The notes: generated from the sequence alone by a model not told the origin. A DNA stretch of 64,000 nt from Williamsia herbipolensis (GCF_000964005.1 NZ_JXYP01000012.1:1-64000); one strand, 5' to 3'; positions 8,674-17,692 are shown, numbered from the stretch's first letter. Translations and numbers: made by a program.

Positions 8674-9861
8674 CTATCGCTTCTGGGGAGGTTGGCCGAG
8701 CGCGAGCATCGCGATGATGTCGCGTTGGATCTCGTTGGTGCCGCCACCGAAGGTGAGGATGAGCGACGAGCGGTGGAACCGTTCGATCCGTCCCATCAAC
8801 GCCGCGCCCGGTGACCCGCGCCGCAGGGTCGCGGCAGGACCGAGCACCTCCATCAGCAGTCGGTAGGCCTCGGTGGCGAACTCGGTGCCGAACACCTTCG
8901 TGGCCGAGGCGTCGGCCGGCGAGGGCGAACCTCCCTGTGTCGCCTCCGAGGCGATGTTCCAGTTGATGAGCTTGAGGAACTCCACCTTGGCGTGGACCCG
9001 TGCGAGATTGAGCTGCACCCACTCGGCGTCGATGACCCGCTGACCGTCGGCCCGCTTGGTCTCCTGCGCCCAGCGTCGCGTCTCGAGCAGTGCCTGCTGA
9101 ATCGGTGCCGCCGAACACAACGCGACGCGCTCGTGGTTGAGCTGGTTGGTGACCAGCGGCCAGCCGCCGCCCAGCTCGCCGACGAGCGCCGACTTCGGTA
9201 CGCGCACATCGGAGTAGTAGGTGGCACTGGTGTCGACCCCGGCCATCGTGTGCACCGGCGTGTAGCCGAAGCCCTCGGCGTCGGTGGGCACGATCAGCAT
9301 CGAGATGCCCTTGTGCTTGGAGGCCTCGGGGTCGGTACGACACGCCAGCCAGATGTAGTCGGCGTACTGGATGAGGCTGGTCCACATCTTCTGGCCGTTG
9401 ATCACGAACTCGTCGCCGTCGGCGACGGCGGTGGTGCGCAGTGACGCCAGATCGGTGCCGGCCCCGGGCTCGGAGTATCCGATCGAGAAGTGCAGCTCGC
9501 CCGCGGCGATGCGAGGGAGGAAGTACGACTTCTGTTCGTCGGTGCCGAAGTTCATGATCGTCGGCGCCACGGAGTTGATGGTCAGGAACGGCACCGGGAC
9601 ACCAGCGATGGCGGCTTCGTCGGTGAAGATGAGCTGATCCATCATCGGGCGGTTCTGGCCGCCGTATTCGGTGGGCCAACCCAGGGCCAGCCACCCGTCG
9701 GCGCCCATCTGGGCCACGACCTCGCGATAGACGTCGCCCTCGCCGACCTCTCCGGAATCCGAGGCGAGCGCCGCGCGCCGCGCGGGCGTCATCAGTTCGG
9801 CGAAGTAGGTCCGCAGTTCGCGACGGAGCTCTTCCTGTGCCTCGGTATAGGCGATGCGCAT
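8674..9861 (-). CDS. fadE26: acyl-CoA dehydrogenase subunit FadE26 (ChsE4)
   Basis: The catalytic-type partner of FadE27, with 395 residues. The FAD and substrate signature GYSEPGAGTDLASLRT (about residues 138-153) and the C-terminal FGGGTNEIQRDIIA (about 372-385) are intact. ChsE4-ChsE5 in M. tuberculosis oxidises the saturated C8 side-chain CoA thioester to the enoyl-CoA, which EchA-type hydratases then use. The gene is first in a leftward operon. A KstR-type operator lies 70 bases upstream, in the gap shared with fdxD, with a candidate -10 TACAGA at 9929-9934. Confidence 0.92.
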   Translation of the reverse strand: MRIAYTEAQEELRRELRTYFAELMTPARRAALASDSGEVGEGDVYREVVAQMGADGWLALGWPTEYGGQNRPMMDQLIFTDEAAIAGVPVPFLTINSVAPTIMNFGTDEQKSYFLPRIAAGELHFSIGYSEPGAGTDLASLRTTAVADGDEFVINGQKMWTSLIQYADYIWLACRTDPEASKHKGISMLIVPTDAEGFGYTPVHTMAGVDTSATYYSDVRVPKSALVGELGGGWPLVTNQLNHERVALCSAAPIQQALLETRRWAQETKRADGQRVIDAEWVQLNLARVHAKVEFLKLINWNIASEATQGGSPSPADASATKVFGTEFATEAYRLLMEVLGPAATLRRGSPGAALMGRIERFHRSSLILTFGGGTNEIQRDIIAMLALGQPPQKR

Positions 9862-9930
9862 CGGTGCTCCATGAGACGATTGGACTCGGACGTTCCAACT
9901 GCGATCACCAGCCCTGAGTGAGCGCAGTTC

Positions 9931-9944
9931 TGTAACACGTTCTA
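9931..9944. promoter_or_regulatory. KstR-type operator between fadE26 and fdxD
   Basis: TGTAACACGTTCTA fits the KstR consensus TNNAACNNGTTNNA exactly. It overlaps candidate -10 elements on both strands: TACAGA (9929-9934) for fadE26 and TAGCGT (9943-9948) for fdxD. One dimer pair could repress both directions. Confidence 0.78.
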
Positions 9945-10000
9945 GCGTTTGTCAGCGTAGCGCGTCAACACCGCGCCGTGATCCGAGGAGTCTGAACAAG

Positions 10001-10189
10001 ATGCGTATCAAGGCCGATTTCGACCTCTGTGAGTCCAACGCCGTGTGTGTGGGGATGGCACCCGACGTGTTCGATCTCGATGACAACGATTACCTGGTGA
10101 TCCTGCAGGAAGAGGTGCCCGAGGACCGTCTCGACGAGATGCGTCAGGTGGTTGCCAACTGCCCGAAGGCGGCCCTGTCGATCGAGTGA
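10001..10189 (+). CDS. fdxD: [3Fe-4S]-type ferredoxin
   Basis: A small acidic electron carrier of 62 residues. It has three cysteines in the pattern C-x5-C ... CP (Cys10, Cys16, and NCPKAAL near residue 54), which is typical of the [3Fe-4S] ferredoxins that serve actinobacterial P450s. The position between fadE26 and hsd4A matches M. tuberculosis fdxD (Rv3503c). Its likely partner is a steroid-processing P450. The CYP102-like enzyme in this window needs an external donor and could be one client, but that link is a guess. Confidence 0.92.
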   Translation: MRIKADFDLCESNAVCVGMAPDVFDLDDNDYLVILQEEVPEDRLDEMRQVVANCPKAALSIE

Positions 10190-10232
10190 CGTCTCGGGGG
10201 TGCCCGTGACCGGGCGACTCGACCCCAGACGC

Positions 10233-10269
10233 TTGACATTCGGGCGAAATTAGAACAGGTTCTAGCCCG
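10233..10269 (+). promoter_or_regulatory. hsd4A promoter, probably leaderless
   Basis: A perfect -35 TTGACA (10233-10238) is followed about 17 bases on by the right half of the KstR-type site, which must also act as the -10 region. A start about seven bases later would fall on the GTG at 10269, giving an mRNA without a leader. No Shine-Dalgarno sequence precedes that GTG. Confidence 0.5.
10251..10264. promoter_or_regulatory. KstR-type operator at hsd4A
   Basis: TAGAACAGGTTCTA fits the KstR consensus TNNAACNNGTTNNA exactly and is a near-perfect palindrome. It ends four bases before the hsd4A start codon, so bound repressor would sit on the -10 and transcription start. Confidence 0.82.
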
Positions 10270-11159
10270 TGGGTGCACTCGAAGGACGCGTAGCTGTTGT
10301 CACCGGCGCTGCCGCCGGCCTGGGCCGTGCGGAGGCGATCGGGCTAGGCGCGCTCGGCGCCACCGTCATCGTCAACGACCTCGCCGGCGCGCTGGACGCC
10401 AGCGACGTCGTCGACGAGATCGCGGGGCACGGCAGCAAGGCCGTCGCCGTCGCGGGCGACATCTCCGACTCGGCGACCGCGACGGAGATCATGCGTGTCG
10501 CCGTCGAGGACAACGGCGCGCTCGACATCGTCATGAACAACGCCGGTGTGGTGCGTGACCGGATGCTGTTCAACATGTCCGACGACGACTGGGACCTCGT
10601 GGTCGCGGTCCACCTGCGCGGACACTTCCTGCTGACCCGCAACGCCGCCGCGCACTGGCGGTCGGCCTCGAAGGCGGCGGGCGCACCGGTGTACGGACGC
10701 ATCATCAACACCTCGTCGGAGGCCGGGTTGCTCGGTCCCGAGGGGCAGGCCAACTACGGCGCCGCGAAGGCGGGCATCACCGCTCTGACGCTGTCGGCCT
10801 CGCGCGTCCTCGCAAAATACGGCCCCACCGCCAACGCCATCTGTCCGCGTGCCCGCACCGCGATGACGGCTGCGGTGTTCGGAGAGGCGCCCGAGGGCGA
10901 GGTCGACCCCCTGTCGACCGATCACGTGGTCTCCCTCGTCGGCTTCCTCGCCGGCCCCGAGTCGGCGTCGGTGTCGGGGCAGGTGTTCGTCGTCTACGGC
11001 CCGAAGGTGACGCTGATGGCCGCGCCGACCGTCGCCGAGACGTTCACCGCACCGGGTGCGGCGTGGGATCCCGACGATCTCGCCTCCGCGGTCGGCCGGT
11101 ATTTCTACGGCCGCGATGCCGGCGTCACCTTCTCCGCCGCCCAGGCTCTTGCGCAGTGA
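10269..11159 (+). CDS. hsd4A: short-chain dehydrogenase, steroid/hydroxyacyl-CoA type
   Basis: An NAD(P)-dependent short-chain dehydrogenase of 296 residues. The Rossmann glycine motif VTGAAAGLGRAEA (about residues 12-24), the NNAG motif and the active-site segment (Ser in NTSSEAG, then YGAAK) are all present. The C-terminus carries an extra segment (VVYGPKVTLMAAPTV) also seen in M. tuberculosis Rv3502c. Homologues called Hsd4A act as 17beta-hydroxysteroid and/or beta-hydroxyacyl-CoA dehydrogenases in steroid side-chain degradation. It stands alone between fdxD and the mce4 operon. Start GTG; see the promoter and KstR entries. Confidence 0.9.
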   Translation: MGALEGRVAVVTGAAAGLGRAEAIGLGALGATVIVNDLAGALDASDVVDEIAGHGSKAVAVAGDISDSATATEIMRVAVEDNGALDIVMNNAGVVRDRMLFNMSDDDWDLVVAVHLRGHFLLTRNAAAHWRSASKAAGAPVYGRIINTSSEAGLLGPEGQANYGAAKAGITALTLSASRVLAKYGPTANAICPRARTAMTAAVFGEAPEGEVDPLSTDHVVSLVGFLAGPESASVSGQVFVVYGPKVTLMAAPTVAETFTAPGAAWDPDDLASAVGRYFYGRDAGVTFSAAQALAQ

Positions 11160-11293
11160 GCCGGTGAACCGCCGGCCACCAATTGGACGCATGCTAAGTT
11201 CAGCTCGTCGGAGATCGTCGATCGCGATGATGCGCCGATCACTGCAGTTCAGGCCGTTATCGGCTGCAATCGGAAAACGGTCATGAACGTAAC

Positions 11294-11307
11294 TAGAACA
11301 CGTTATA
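11294..11307. promoter_or_regulatory. KstR-type operator of the mce4 operon
   Basis: TAGAACACGTTATA fits the KstR consensus TNNAACNNGTTNNA exactly. It overlaps a good -10 (TATAGT, 11304-11309). A leader of about 65 bases then runs to the GTG of yrbE4A, with AGGAG at 11371-11375 as ribosome site. Confidence 0.82.
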
Positions 11308-11380
11308 GTTGCCGGACCTCAGGCGGAGCGGGGCCGATCCGGGGTACGTCCCGCGGTACACCGTTGTGTGAGGAGAGTCG

Positions 11381-12142
11381 GTGAACGCACGCTTGGCGGC
11401 TCCCTTCGTCGGAGTCGGCGATTTCGTCGCCCTCGCGGTGGCGACCGCCCGCGAGTTGCCTCGGCGACCGTTCCAGACCCGCGAGACGATCGAGCAGTCG
11501 TGGGCCATCGCCCGGGTCTCGATGGTGCCGACCGTCCTCGTCGCGATCCCCTTCACCGTGCTCGTCAGCTTCACCCTCAACATCCTGCTGCGCGAGATCG
11601 GCGCGCAGGACCTCTCCGGTGCCGGCGCGGCGCTGGGCACCATCACCCAGATCGGCCCCATCGTCACCGTGCTGATCGTGGCCGGTGCCGGTGCGACCGC
11701 CATCTGCGCCGACCTCGGGGCCCGCACCATCCGCGAGGAGATCGACGCCCTCAAGGTGCTCGGCATCGACCCCATCCACCGTCTGGTGGTGCCGCGCGTG
11801 ATCGCCTCCACCGGCGTCGCGGTGCTGCTCAACAGCCTGGTGTGCACCATCGGTCTGGGCGGCGGCTTCGTGTTCTCGGTGTACCTGCAGGATGTGAACC
11901 CGGGTGCGTTCATCGCCAATCTGACGCTGCTCACCGGATTCGGCGAACTCGTCATCTCGATGGTGAAGGCGGCCCTGTTCGGACTGTTCGCCGGCCTCGT
12001 CGGCTGCTACCGCGGCCTCAACGTCAAGGGCGGCGCCAAGGGCGTCGGCGACGCGGTCAACGAGACCGTCGTCTACTCGTTCATGGCGCTGTTCGTGGTC
12101 AACGTCGTGGTCACCGCCGTCGGCCTGAAGGCGACGGGGTAG
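11381..12142 (+). CDS. yrbE4A: Mce4 transporter permease subunit YrbE4A
   Basis: An MlaE/YrbE-family integral membrane protein of 253 residues with about five to six hydrophobic helices. It has the family segment GAGATAICADLGARTIREEIDALKVLGIDP, the EExDAL coupling helix thought to contact the ATPase (MceG, not in this window). It forms the inner-membrane pore of the Mce4 steroid importer with YrbE4B. First gene of the operon; GTG start with AGGAG six bases upstream. The next gene starts after four bases. Confidence 0.93.
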   Translation: MNARLAAPFVGVGDFVALAVATARELPRRPFQTRETIEQSWAIARVSMVPTVLVAIPFTVLVSFTLNILLREIGAQDLSGAGAALGTITQIGPIVTVLIVAGAGATAICADLGARTIREEIDALKVLGIDPIHRLVVPRVIASTGVAVLLNSLVCTIGLGGGFVFSVYLQDVNPGAFIANLTLLTGFGELVISMVKAALFGLFAGLVGCYRGLNVKGGAKGVGDAVNETVVYSFMALFVVNVVVTAVGLKATG

Positions 12143-12146
12143 CACC

Positions 12147-12995
12147 ATGGTCCTGGGACACAGCATCTTCGTGCGCGCCTCGCGCTCGAGCGCGCGCGCG
12201 ACCGGTGAGTGGGATCGCATCGGCGACCAGGCGATGTTCTACTACGACAGCATCGCCGCGATCCCGCGCGCGGTGCGGTTGTACAAGAAGGAGACGCTGC
12301 GTCTCATCGCCGAGATCTCGATGGGCACAGGTGCGCTGGCGATGATCGGCGGCACGGTGGTCGTCGTCGGGTTCCTCACCCTCTTCACCGGCGGCACCAT
12401 CGCGGTGCAGGGGTACAGCTCGCTGTCGAACATCGGTGTCGAGGTGCTCACCGGGTTCTTCTCGGCCTTCATCAACGTGCGCATCGCCGTGCCCGTGATC
12501 TCCGGGATCGCGCTCGCGGCGACGATCGGGGCCGGTGCCACCGCACAGCTCGGCGCCATGCGCGTCAGCGAGGAGATCGACGCACTGGAGTCGATGGCGA
12601 TCTCGTCGATCCCGTACCTCGTGAGCACACGCATCGTCGCTGGCCTGATCGCGATCATCCCGCTCTACGCGCTGGCCTCGGTCGCGTCGTTCCTCGCCAG
12701 CCGGTTCGCGACGGTGTTCATCTACGGCCAGTCCTCGGGCGTCTACGACCACTACTTCTCGACGTTCCTCTTACCCTCCGACATCCTCTGGTCCTTCGTG
12801 CAGGCGATCTGTATGGCCGTGGCGGTCATGATGATCCACACCTACTACGGCTACAACGCCTCCGGCGGCCCGGTCGGCGTCGGGATCGCGGTGGGCAACG
12901 CCGTGCGTGCCTCGCTCGTGGTCGTCGTCGTGATCACCCTGCTCCTCTCACTCGCCATCTACGGCGCCGACGGGAAGTTCAACCTCTCGGGGTAG
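12147..12995 (+). CDS. yrbE4B: Mce4 transporter permease subunit YrbE4B
   Basis: The second MlaE-family permease, with 282 residues. It carries the coupling segment GAGATAQLGAMRVSEEIDALESM and about six membrane segments. The N-terminal 60 residues are hydrophilic, as in other YrbEB proteins. It pairs with YrbE4A. The four-base gap to yrbE4A indicates one transcript. Confidence 0.93.
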   Translation: MVLGHSIFVRASRSSARATGEWDRIGDQAMFYYDSIAAIPRAVRLYKKETLRLIAEISMGTGALAMIGGTVVVVGFLTLFTGGTIAVQGYSSLSNIGVEVLTGFFSAFINVRIAVPVISGIALAATIGAGATAQLGAMRVSEEIDALESMAISSIPYLVSTRIVAGLIAIIPLYALASVASFLASRFATVFIYGQSSGVYDHYFSTFLLPSDILWSFVQAICMAVAVMMIHTYYGYNASGGPVGVGIAVGNAVRASLVVVVVITLLLSLAIYGADGKFNLSG

Positions 12996-12999
12996 GCAG

Positions 13000-13047
13000 A
13001 TGATGACGACAACACACACCACCCCGGCACCGGGACCTCGCGCATGA
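13000..13047 (+). CDS. possible 15-residue coupling ORF before mce4A
   Basis: Starting ATG-ATG four bases after the yrbE4B stop, a frame encodes MMTTTHTTPAPGPRA. It ends in a TGA that overlaps the mce4A ATG as ATGA. Otherwise this would be the only real gap inside the operon. It may be a short translated linker that delivers ribosomes to mce4A, or chance. No homology is expected at this size. Confidence 0.3.
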   Translation: MMTTTHTTPAPGPRA

Positions 13048-14216
13048 GGACCGAGCACTCGACGACGCAGCGCCGCATCGGTGCACTGGTCCTCGTCACG
13101 GTCATCGTCGCGGCGTTCGCGCTCGCGGTCATGCAGTTCAACAACACCTTCCGCTCGACGTCGGGGGTCACGTTGACCGCCGACCGCGCCGGGCTCGTGA
13201 TGAACCCCGACGCCAAGGTGCGACTGCGCGGGGTGACCATCGGACGCGTCACGCGGATCAGCCCCCAGGGCGATCGCGTGCAGCTCGACCTCGACATCGA
13301 CACCGACCAGCTGAACAAGGTCCCCGCCAACGTCGAGGCCCAGATCCGTTCCAACACCGTGTTCGGCGCCAAATCGGTCGATCTCGCCCTGCCACCCGAT
13401 CCGTCGCCGGCACGCCTACGGGCCGGGTCGACCATCGCCGCCGACCGGGTGCAGGTGGAACTCAACACCGTGTTCGCTCGACTCGTGGACGTGCTGGCGA
13501 AGCTGCAACCGGAGAAGTTGAACGCCACCCTCGGCGCCATCGACACGGCGCTGTCGGGCAAGGGCGATCAGATCGGTCAGGGCCTCGACGACCTGTCGCA
13601 GCTGCTCCAACGCACCAATCCGACCCTGCCGGAACTGAACCGGACCATCCGCGCCACCGCGACCGTCACCGACACCTACGCCGACGCCTTCCCCGACCTT
13701 TCCCGGGTCATCGACAACCTGACCCGCACGGGCAACACCCTGGCCGACCGCTCGACGAATCTCGATGCGCTGCTGGTGAACACGACCGGCCTCGCCGACA
13801 CCGTGAACGGCATCGTCGCGCCGAAGAAGGCCACGATCATGACCGCGCTGAGCAACCTCGACCCGGTGTCGCAATTGCTCGGCTACTACTCGCCGGGACT
13901 CGCCTGCTTCCTGCGTGCCACGGACGGTGCCGGCCGCAAGGCGCTGCCCATCTTCGGCGAGAAGACCGGCTACCTCTCGCTCAACGCCGGCGTGTTGCCC
14001 GGCAAGGAGCCCTACCGCTACCCCGAGGACCTGCCGAAGGTGGGCGTGCAGGGTCCACCGACGTGCGCGCTGGGGTTGCAGGACATCAACGCCACCGCCC
14101 ACGCCCCGTTCTACGTGGGTGACACCGCGCCGCAGCCCTACCAACCGCGCACCACGCCGAAGGCCGACCCGCGCAAGCTGTTCCAGATCATGTTCGGGCC
14201 GGTGCCCCGTGGCTGA
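13044..14216 (+). CDS. mce4A: Mce4A steroid-transport substrate-binding protein
   Basis: An Mce-family protein of 390 residues. An N-terminal anchor (about residues 12-32) is followed by the MCE domain (about 35-115, with VRLRGVTIGRVTRI) and a long helical region. In the Mce complex six such proteins form a tunnel carrying lipid from the outer layer to the permease; the Mce4 type carries sterols in Rhodococcus and M. tuberculosis. The assignment to Mce4 rests on locus order and the KstR-type promoter. Its end overlaps mce4B by eight bases. Confidence 0.9.
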   Translation: MRTEHSTTQRRIGALVLVTVIVAAFALAVMQFNNTFRSTSGVTLTADRAGLVMNPDAKVRLRGVTIGRVTRISPQGDRVQLDLDIDTDQLNKVPANVEAQIRSNTVFGAKSVDLALPPDPSPARLRAGSTIAADRVQVELNTVFARLVDVLAKLQPEKLNATLGAIDTALSGKGDQIGQGLDDLSQLLQRTNPTLPELNRTIRATATVTDTYADAFPDLSRVIDNLTRTGNTLADRSTNLDALLVNTTGLADTVNGIVAPKKATIMTALSNLDPVSQLLGYYSPGLACFLRATDGAGRKALPIFGEKTGYLSLNAGVLPGKEPYRYPEDLPKVGVQGPPTCALGLQDINATAHAPFYVGDTAPQPYQPRTTPKADPRKLFQIMFGPVPRG

Positions 14217-15282
14217 GTACCGGACGCGGCGCGACCGCGTGTTCCGCGCCACCGCGATCAAGCTCGGTGTGTTCGCCGTGGTGATGCTGCTCATCTTCGT
14301 CGGTCTGGTGGTGGTGTTCAGTCAGTACCGGTCGGGGTCGACCAACGGCTACAGCGCCACCTTCAGCAGCGCCTCGCAGATCAAGCCGGGCAGCAAGGTA
14401 CGGATCGCCGGCGTCGAGGTGGGTTCCGTCGGCGACGTGACCCTCACCCGTGACAACGCCGCGAACGTCGACTTCACCGTCGACCGCCGATACCGCCTGC
14501 CGACGTCGGTGCAGGCGATGATCCGGTACGAGAACCTCACCGGGGACCGGTATCTCGAACTCGGTGAGGGCACCGGCAACCCGTCGGCGCTGTTGCCCGA
14601 CGGTGGCCACATCCCGGAGTCACAGACCGAGCCCGCACTCGACCTCGACAAACTGCTCGGCGGTTTCAAGCCGCTGTTCAAGACCCTCAAGCCCGCCGAG
14701 GTCAACCAACTGTCGGGAACGCTCATCGCGGTGTTCCAGGGGCAGGGCCCGGCTTTGAACCAGCTCCTCGCCAGCACCGCGTCGTTCACCAACACCCTCG
14801 CCGACCGCGACCAGTTGATCGGCGAGGTCGTCGACAACCTCAACGCGACACTCGGCACGATCGACGACGACAAGTCCGGCCTCGACACCTCACTGGATCG
14901 TCTGCAGCAGTTGATCTCCGGACTGTCGTCGCAGCGGGACACCGTCGGGCGGGCGATCACCGACACCTCGGCGCTCACCAACGACCTCGCGGGCCTGCTC
15001 GACACCAACCGACCGAACCTCATGCGGGTGGTGTCGGAGACCGGCCGCGTGTCCGATCAGGTGCTCTCCGACGAGCCGTTCGTCCGAGGCCTCCTGCAGC
15101 GGTTCCCCGGCGACTTCAAGGCGCTGAGCAATCTCGGTAGTTACGGTGCCTGGCTGCAGATCTGGCTGTGCCGCGTCGACATCTTCTTCACCGGTCCCGA
15201 TCACAAGGAGATCGTCTACCGTTCGCTGGACAACACCGGCAACAACGTCAACCCGGGCGGGAGGTGTGCGCCTCCGAAATGA
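14209..15282 (+). CDS. mce4B: Mce4B
   Basis: An Mce-family protein of 357 residues. It has a transmembrane anchor at about residues 17-40, the MCE domain starting near YSATFSSASQIKPGSKVRI, then a coiled helical domain. The GTG start overlaps the mce4A stop (GTGGCTGA), which implies coupling. The open frame further upstream lies inside mce4A and lacks homology. It ends overlapping mce4C by four bases. Confidence 0.9.
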   Translation: MAEYRTRRDRVFRATAIKLGVFAVVMLLIFVGLVVVFSQYRSGSTNGYSATFSSASQIKPGSKVRIAGVEVGSVGDVTLTRDNAANVDFTVDRRYRLPTSVQAMIRYENLTGDRYLELGEGTGNPSALLPDGGHIPESQTEPALDLDKLLGGFKPLFKTLKPAEVNQLSGTLIAVFQGQGPALNQLLASTASFTNTLADRDQLIGEVVDNLNATLGTIDDDKSGLDTSLDRLQQLISGLSSQRDTVGRAITDTSALTNDLAGLLDTNRPNLMRVVSETGRVSDQVLSDEPFVRGLLQRFPGDFKALSNLGSYGAWLQIWLCRVDIFFTGPDHKEIVYRSLDNTGNNVNPGGRCAPPK

Positions 15283-16424
15283 CCACCGTCAGCAAATTCG
15301 ACACCCCTCGTTCGCGCGCCCGCATCGGCATCATCGGTGTGGTCGTCACCGCACTGGTGGTGATCGTCGCGCTCCAGGTCGACAAGCTGCCCTACCTGTC
15401 GACGGGCAGCGTCTACACCACCTACTTCGACGACGCCGGTGGCCTCAGAACCGGTGACGTCGTGGTGGTCTCGGGTGTCGGTGTCGGCACCGTCGCGGGT
15501 ATCGGCCTCGCCTCGACGCGCGACGGCACCAAGGCGAAGATCAGTTTCAGCATGAGCGACACCGTCGCGGTCGGACTCGACAGCCAGGCGTCGATCAAGA
15601 CCGAGACCGTGCTGGGCCGCCGCAATCTCACGATCACCCCACGTGGGTCGGGGCGCCTCGAACCCGGCGGCGAGATCCCCAACCGCAACACCGTGGCGCC
15701 GTACTCGCTCACCGACGCCCTCGACGACACCACCACGACCCTCGAACAGACCGACCCCGCCCAGCTCAACGACGCGCTGAACACGGTGTCGGCGGCCTTC
15801 GCCGACACCCCGGGTGAGGTGCGCGGCGCGGTGGACGGCGTCGCGCGCCTGTCGAAGTCGATCAACGACCGCGACGACGCACTGCGCCAACTGCTCTCGC
15901 GGGCCGACAGTGTGACCGGTGTCGTGGCCAAGCGCAGCGGTCAGATCAACGAGCTGCTCGTGGACGCGAACGCGCTGCTCGGTGAACTGCAGACCCGCCG
16001 GTTCGCGATCGGCCAACTGCTGCAGGGGATCAAGAACGTGACCGCCGAGGTGAGCGGGTTCATCGCCGACAACAACGCGCAGCTCAAGCCCGTGCTCACC
16101 AAGCTCGACGGGGTGTCGAAGATCCTCACCGACAACAGCGACAACCTGAAACAGACCCTCGACCGGCTCGGTCCCTACGCCAACGTGCTGGGTGAGGCCG
16201 TCTCCAGCGGCCCCTACTTCTCGTCGCTGGTCGGTGTGCCCAGCTTCGGCGACTACACCTCGCTGTTCCTGAACCTGTTGCAGCAGAAGTACCCCGAGGC
16301 GGCCAAGGCGCTGGGGTACGCCGGACTCTTCCCGCCGAAGCTGTTCCTGCGCCCGGATCAGGAGAGCGACCCGGACCGTTCGATCCCCGAGAACGGCACC
16401 CCACGGGACGGGGGTCCGTCATGA
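15279..16424 (+). CDS. mce4C: Mce4C
   Basis: An Mce-family protein of 381 residues. The signal-anchor is at about residues 14-33, followed by the MCE domain (YTTYFDDAGGLRTGDVV) and a long helical segment with repeated DNxxL heptads. The ATG overlaps the mce4B stop as ATGA and is preceded by GGGAGG. An in-frame GTG five codons earlier is an alternative. Confidence 0.9.
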   Translation: MTTVSKFDTPRSRARIGIIGVVVTALVVIVALQVDKLPYLSTGSVYTTYFDDAGGLRTGDVVVVSGVGVGTVAGIGLASTRDGTKAKISFSMSDTVAVGLDSQASIKTETVLGRRNLTITPRGSGRLEPGGEIPNRNTVAPYSLTDALDDTTTTLEQTDPAQLNDALNTVSAAFADTPGEVRGAVDGVARLSKSINDRDDALRQLLSRADSVTGVVAKRSGQINELLVDANALLGELQTRRFAIGQLLQGIKNVTAEVSGFIADNNAQLKPVLTKLDGVSKILTDNSDNLKQTLDRLGPYANVLGEAVSSGPYFSSLVGVPSFGDYTSLFLNLLQQKYPEAAKALGYAGLFPPKLFLRPDQESDPDRSIPENGTPRDGGPS

Positions 16425-17692
16425 GCAGGTTCCTACCGGGTCGTCGCCTGTGGCAGATCGCCATCGCGCTGCTGATCATCATCGTGCTCGCCCTCGCCGG
16501 CTACATCGGCTACCAGAAGGCCTTCTACAAGAGCTACACCGCGTACTTCACCGAGGTGAACAACCTCTATCCCGGTGATCCCGTCAAGGTGCTCGGTGTC
16601 GACGTCGGCACGGTCGGTTCGGTCACGCCGCGGTCGGGAGACGTGAAGGTGCGCTTCGACGTCGACCGCGATGTCGACGTCCCGCGCTCGGTCTCGGCGG
16701 TCATCGTGGCGCCCAGCCTGGTGACGGGCCGGTTCATCCAGCTCTCGCCGGTGTACGCGGGCGGGCCGCAGCTGGCGTCGGGCTCCGACATCCCGATGAA
16801 CCGCACCGCGGTGCCGGTCGAGTGGGACGACATCAAACGCGAGCTCACCCAGCTCACCACCGCCGTCGGCCCCCAGGGCGCCGACGAGGGGTCGGTGGCG
16901 CGACTGGTGAACACCGCCGACGCCAACCTCGAGGGCAACGGCACCGCGATCCGCGGTTCGGTCGCGCAGCTGTCCGACCTCGCCTCGACACTGGCCAACA
17001 GCCGCGGCGACCTGTTCGCCAGCATCCGCAACCTGCAGACGCTCACCGATGCGCTGTCGAAGAGCCACGAGGACCTGGTGCAGTTCAACGGTCGCATCGC
17101 GTCGGTGAGCCAGGTGCTCGCCGACAACACGGCCAATCTCGACGGCGCGCTGACCAACCTCGACTCGGCACTCACCGACCTGAAGTCGTTCATCGACACC
17201 AACGGCCAGAAACTGAGCGAGTCGGTCGGGCGGCTGTCGAACGCGACGTCGATCCTCGCGCAGAAGGACGAACAGATCCGCGGGCTGCTGCACTCGGCGC
17301 CGACGCAGCTGTCGAACTTCTACAACATCTACAACCCGCTGACCGGTTCCCTCAGCGGCGTCTTCGGTCTCGGACAGTTCGGCAACCTCGTCGACCTGTT
17401 GTGCGGCACCCTGGCCGGCAACGACCGCCCCGGGACCTCGCAGGCCAACGTGACGAAATGTGTCGACGTCCTCGGGCCCATCCTGTCGTCGATCTCGATC
17501 AACTACCCACCCGCGCTGGTCAACCCGGTGACCGGGATAAACGCCCGGCCCAACCAGATCCAGTACCAGAACTCCAGCGTGAAGGCGCGGGCCCAGCAGG
17601 GGATCGTCCAACAGGATGCGGCGACGCGACGCTCATACGGCGGCAACGTCGGGTTGGCGAACCTGCTCGTCCCGTTCGGGGGCCAGGGATGA
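16421..17692 (+). CDS. mce4D: Mce4D
   Basis: An Mce-family protein of 423 residues. The anchor helix is at about residues 9-28, the MCE domain (YTAYFTEVNNLYPGDPVKVLG) follows, then helices and a C-terminal polar tail. It starts with an ATGA overlap with mce4C and ends with one into mce4E. Confidence 0.9.
   Translation: MSRFLPGRRLWQIAIALLIIIVLALAGYIGYQKAFYKSYTAYFTEVNNLYPGDPVKVLGVDVGTVGSVTPRSGDVKVRFDVDRDVDVPRSVSAVIVAPSLVTGRFIQLSPVYAGGPQLASGSDIPMNRTAVPVEWDDIKRELTQLTTAVGPQGADEGSVARLVNTADANLEGNGTAIRGSVAQLSDLASTLANSRGDLFASIRNLQTLTDALSKSHEDLVQFNGRIASVSQVLADNTANLDGALTNLDSALTDLKSFIDTNGQKLSESVGRLSNATSILAQKDEQIRGLLHSAPTQLSNFYNIYNPLTGSLSGVFGLGQFGNLVDLLCGTLAGNDRPGTSQANVTKCVDVLGPILSSISINYPPALVNPVTGINARPNQIQYQNSSVKARAQQGIVQQDAATRRSYGGNVGLANLLVPFGGQG

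Noticed and set aside
16433-17611. A long minus-strand frame opposite mce4D, and similar ones opposite mce4E and mce4F
   Set aside because: Shadows of the Mce genes; Arg/Val/Asp-rich without any motif.
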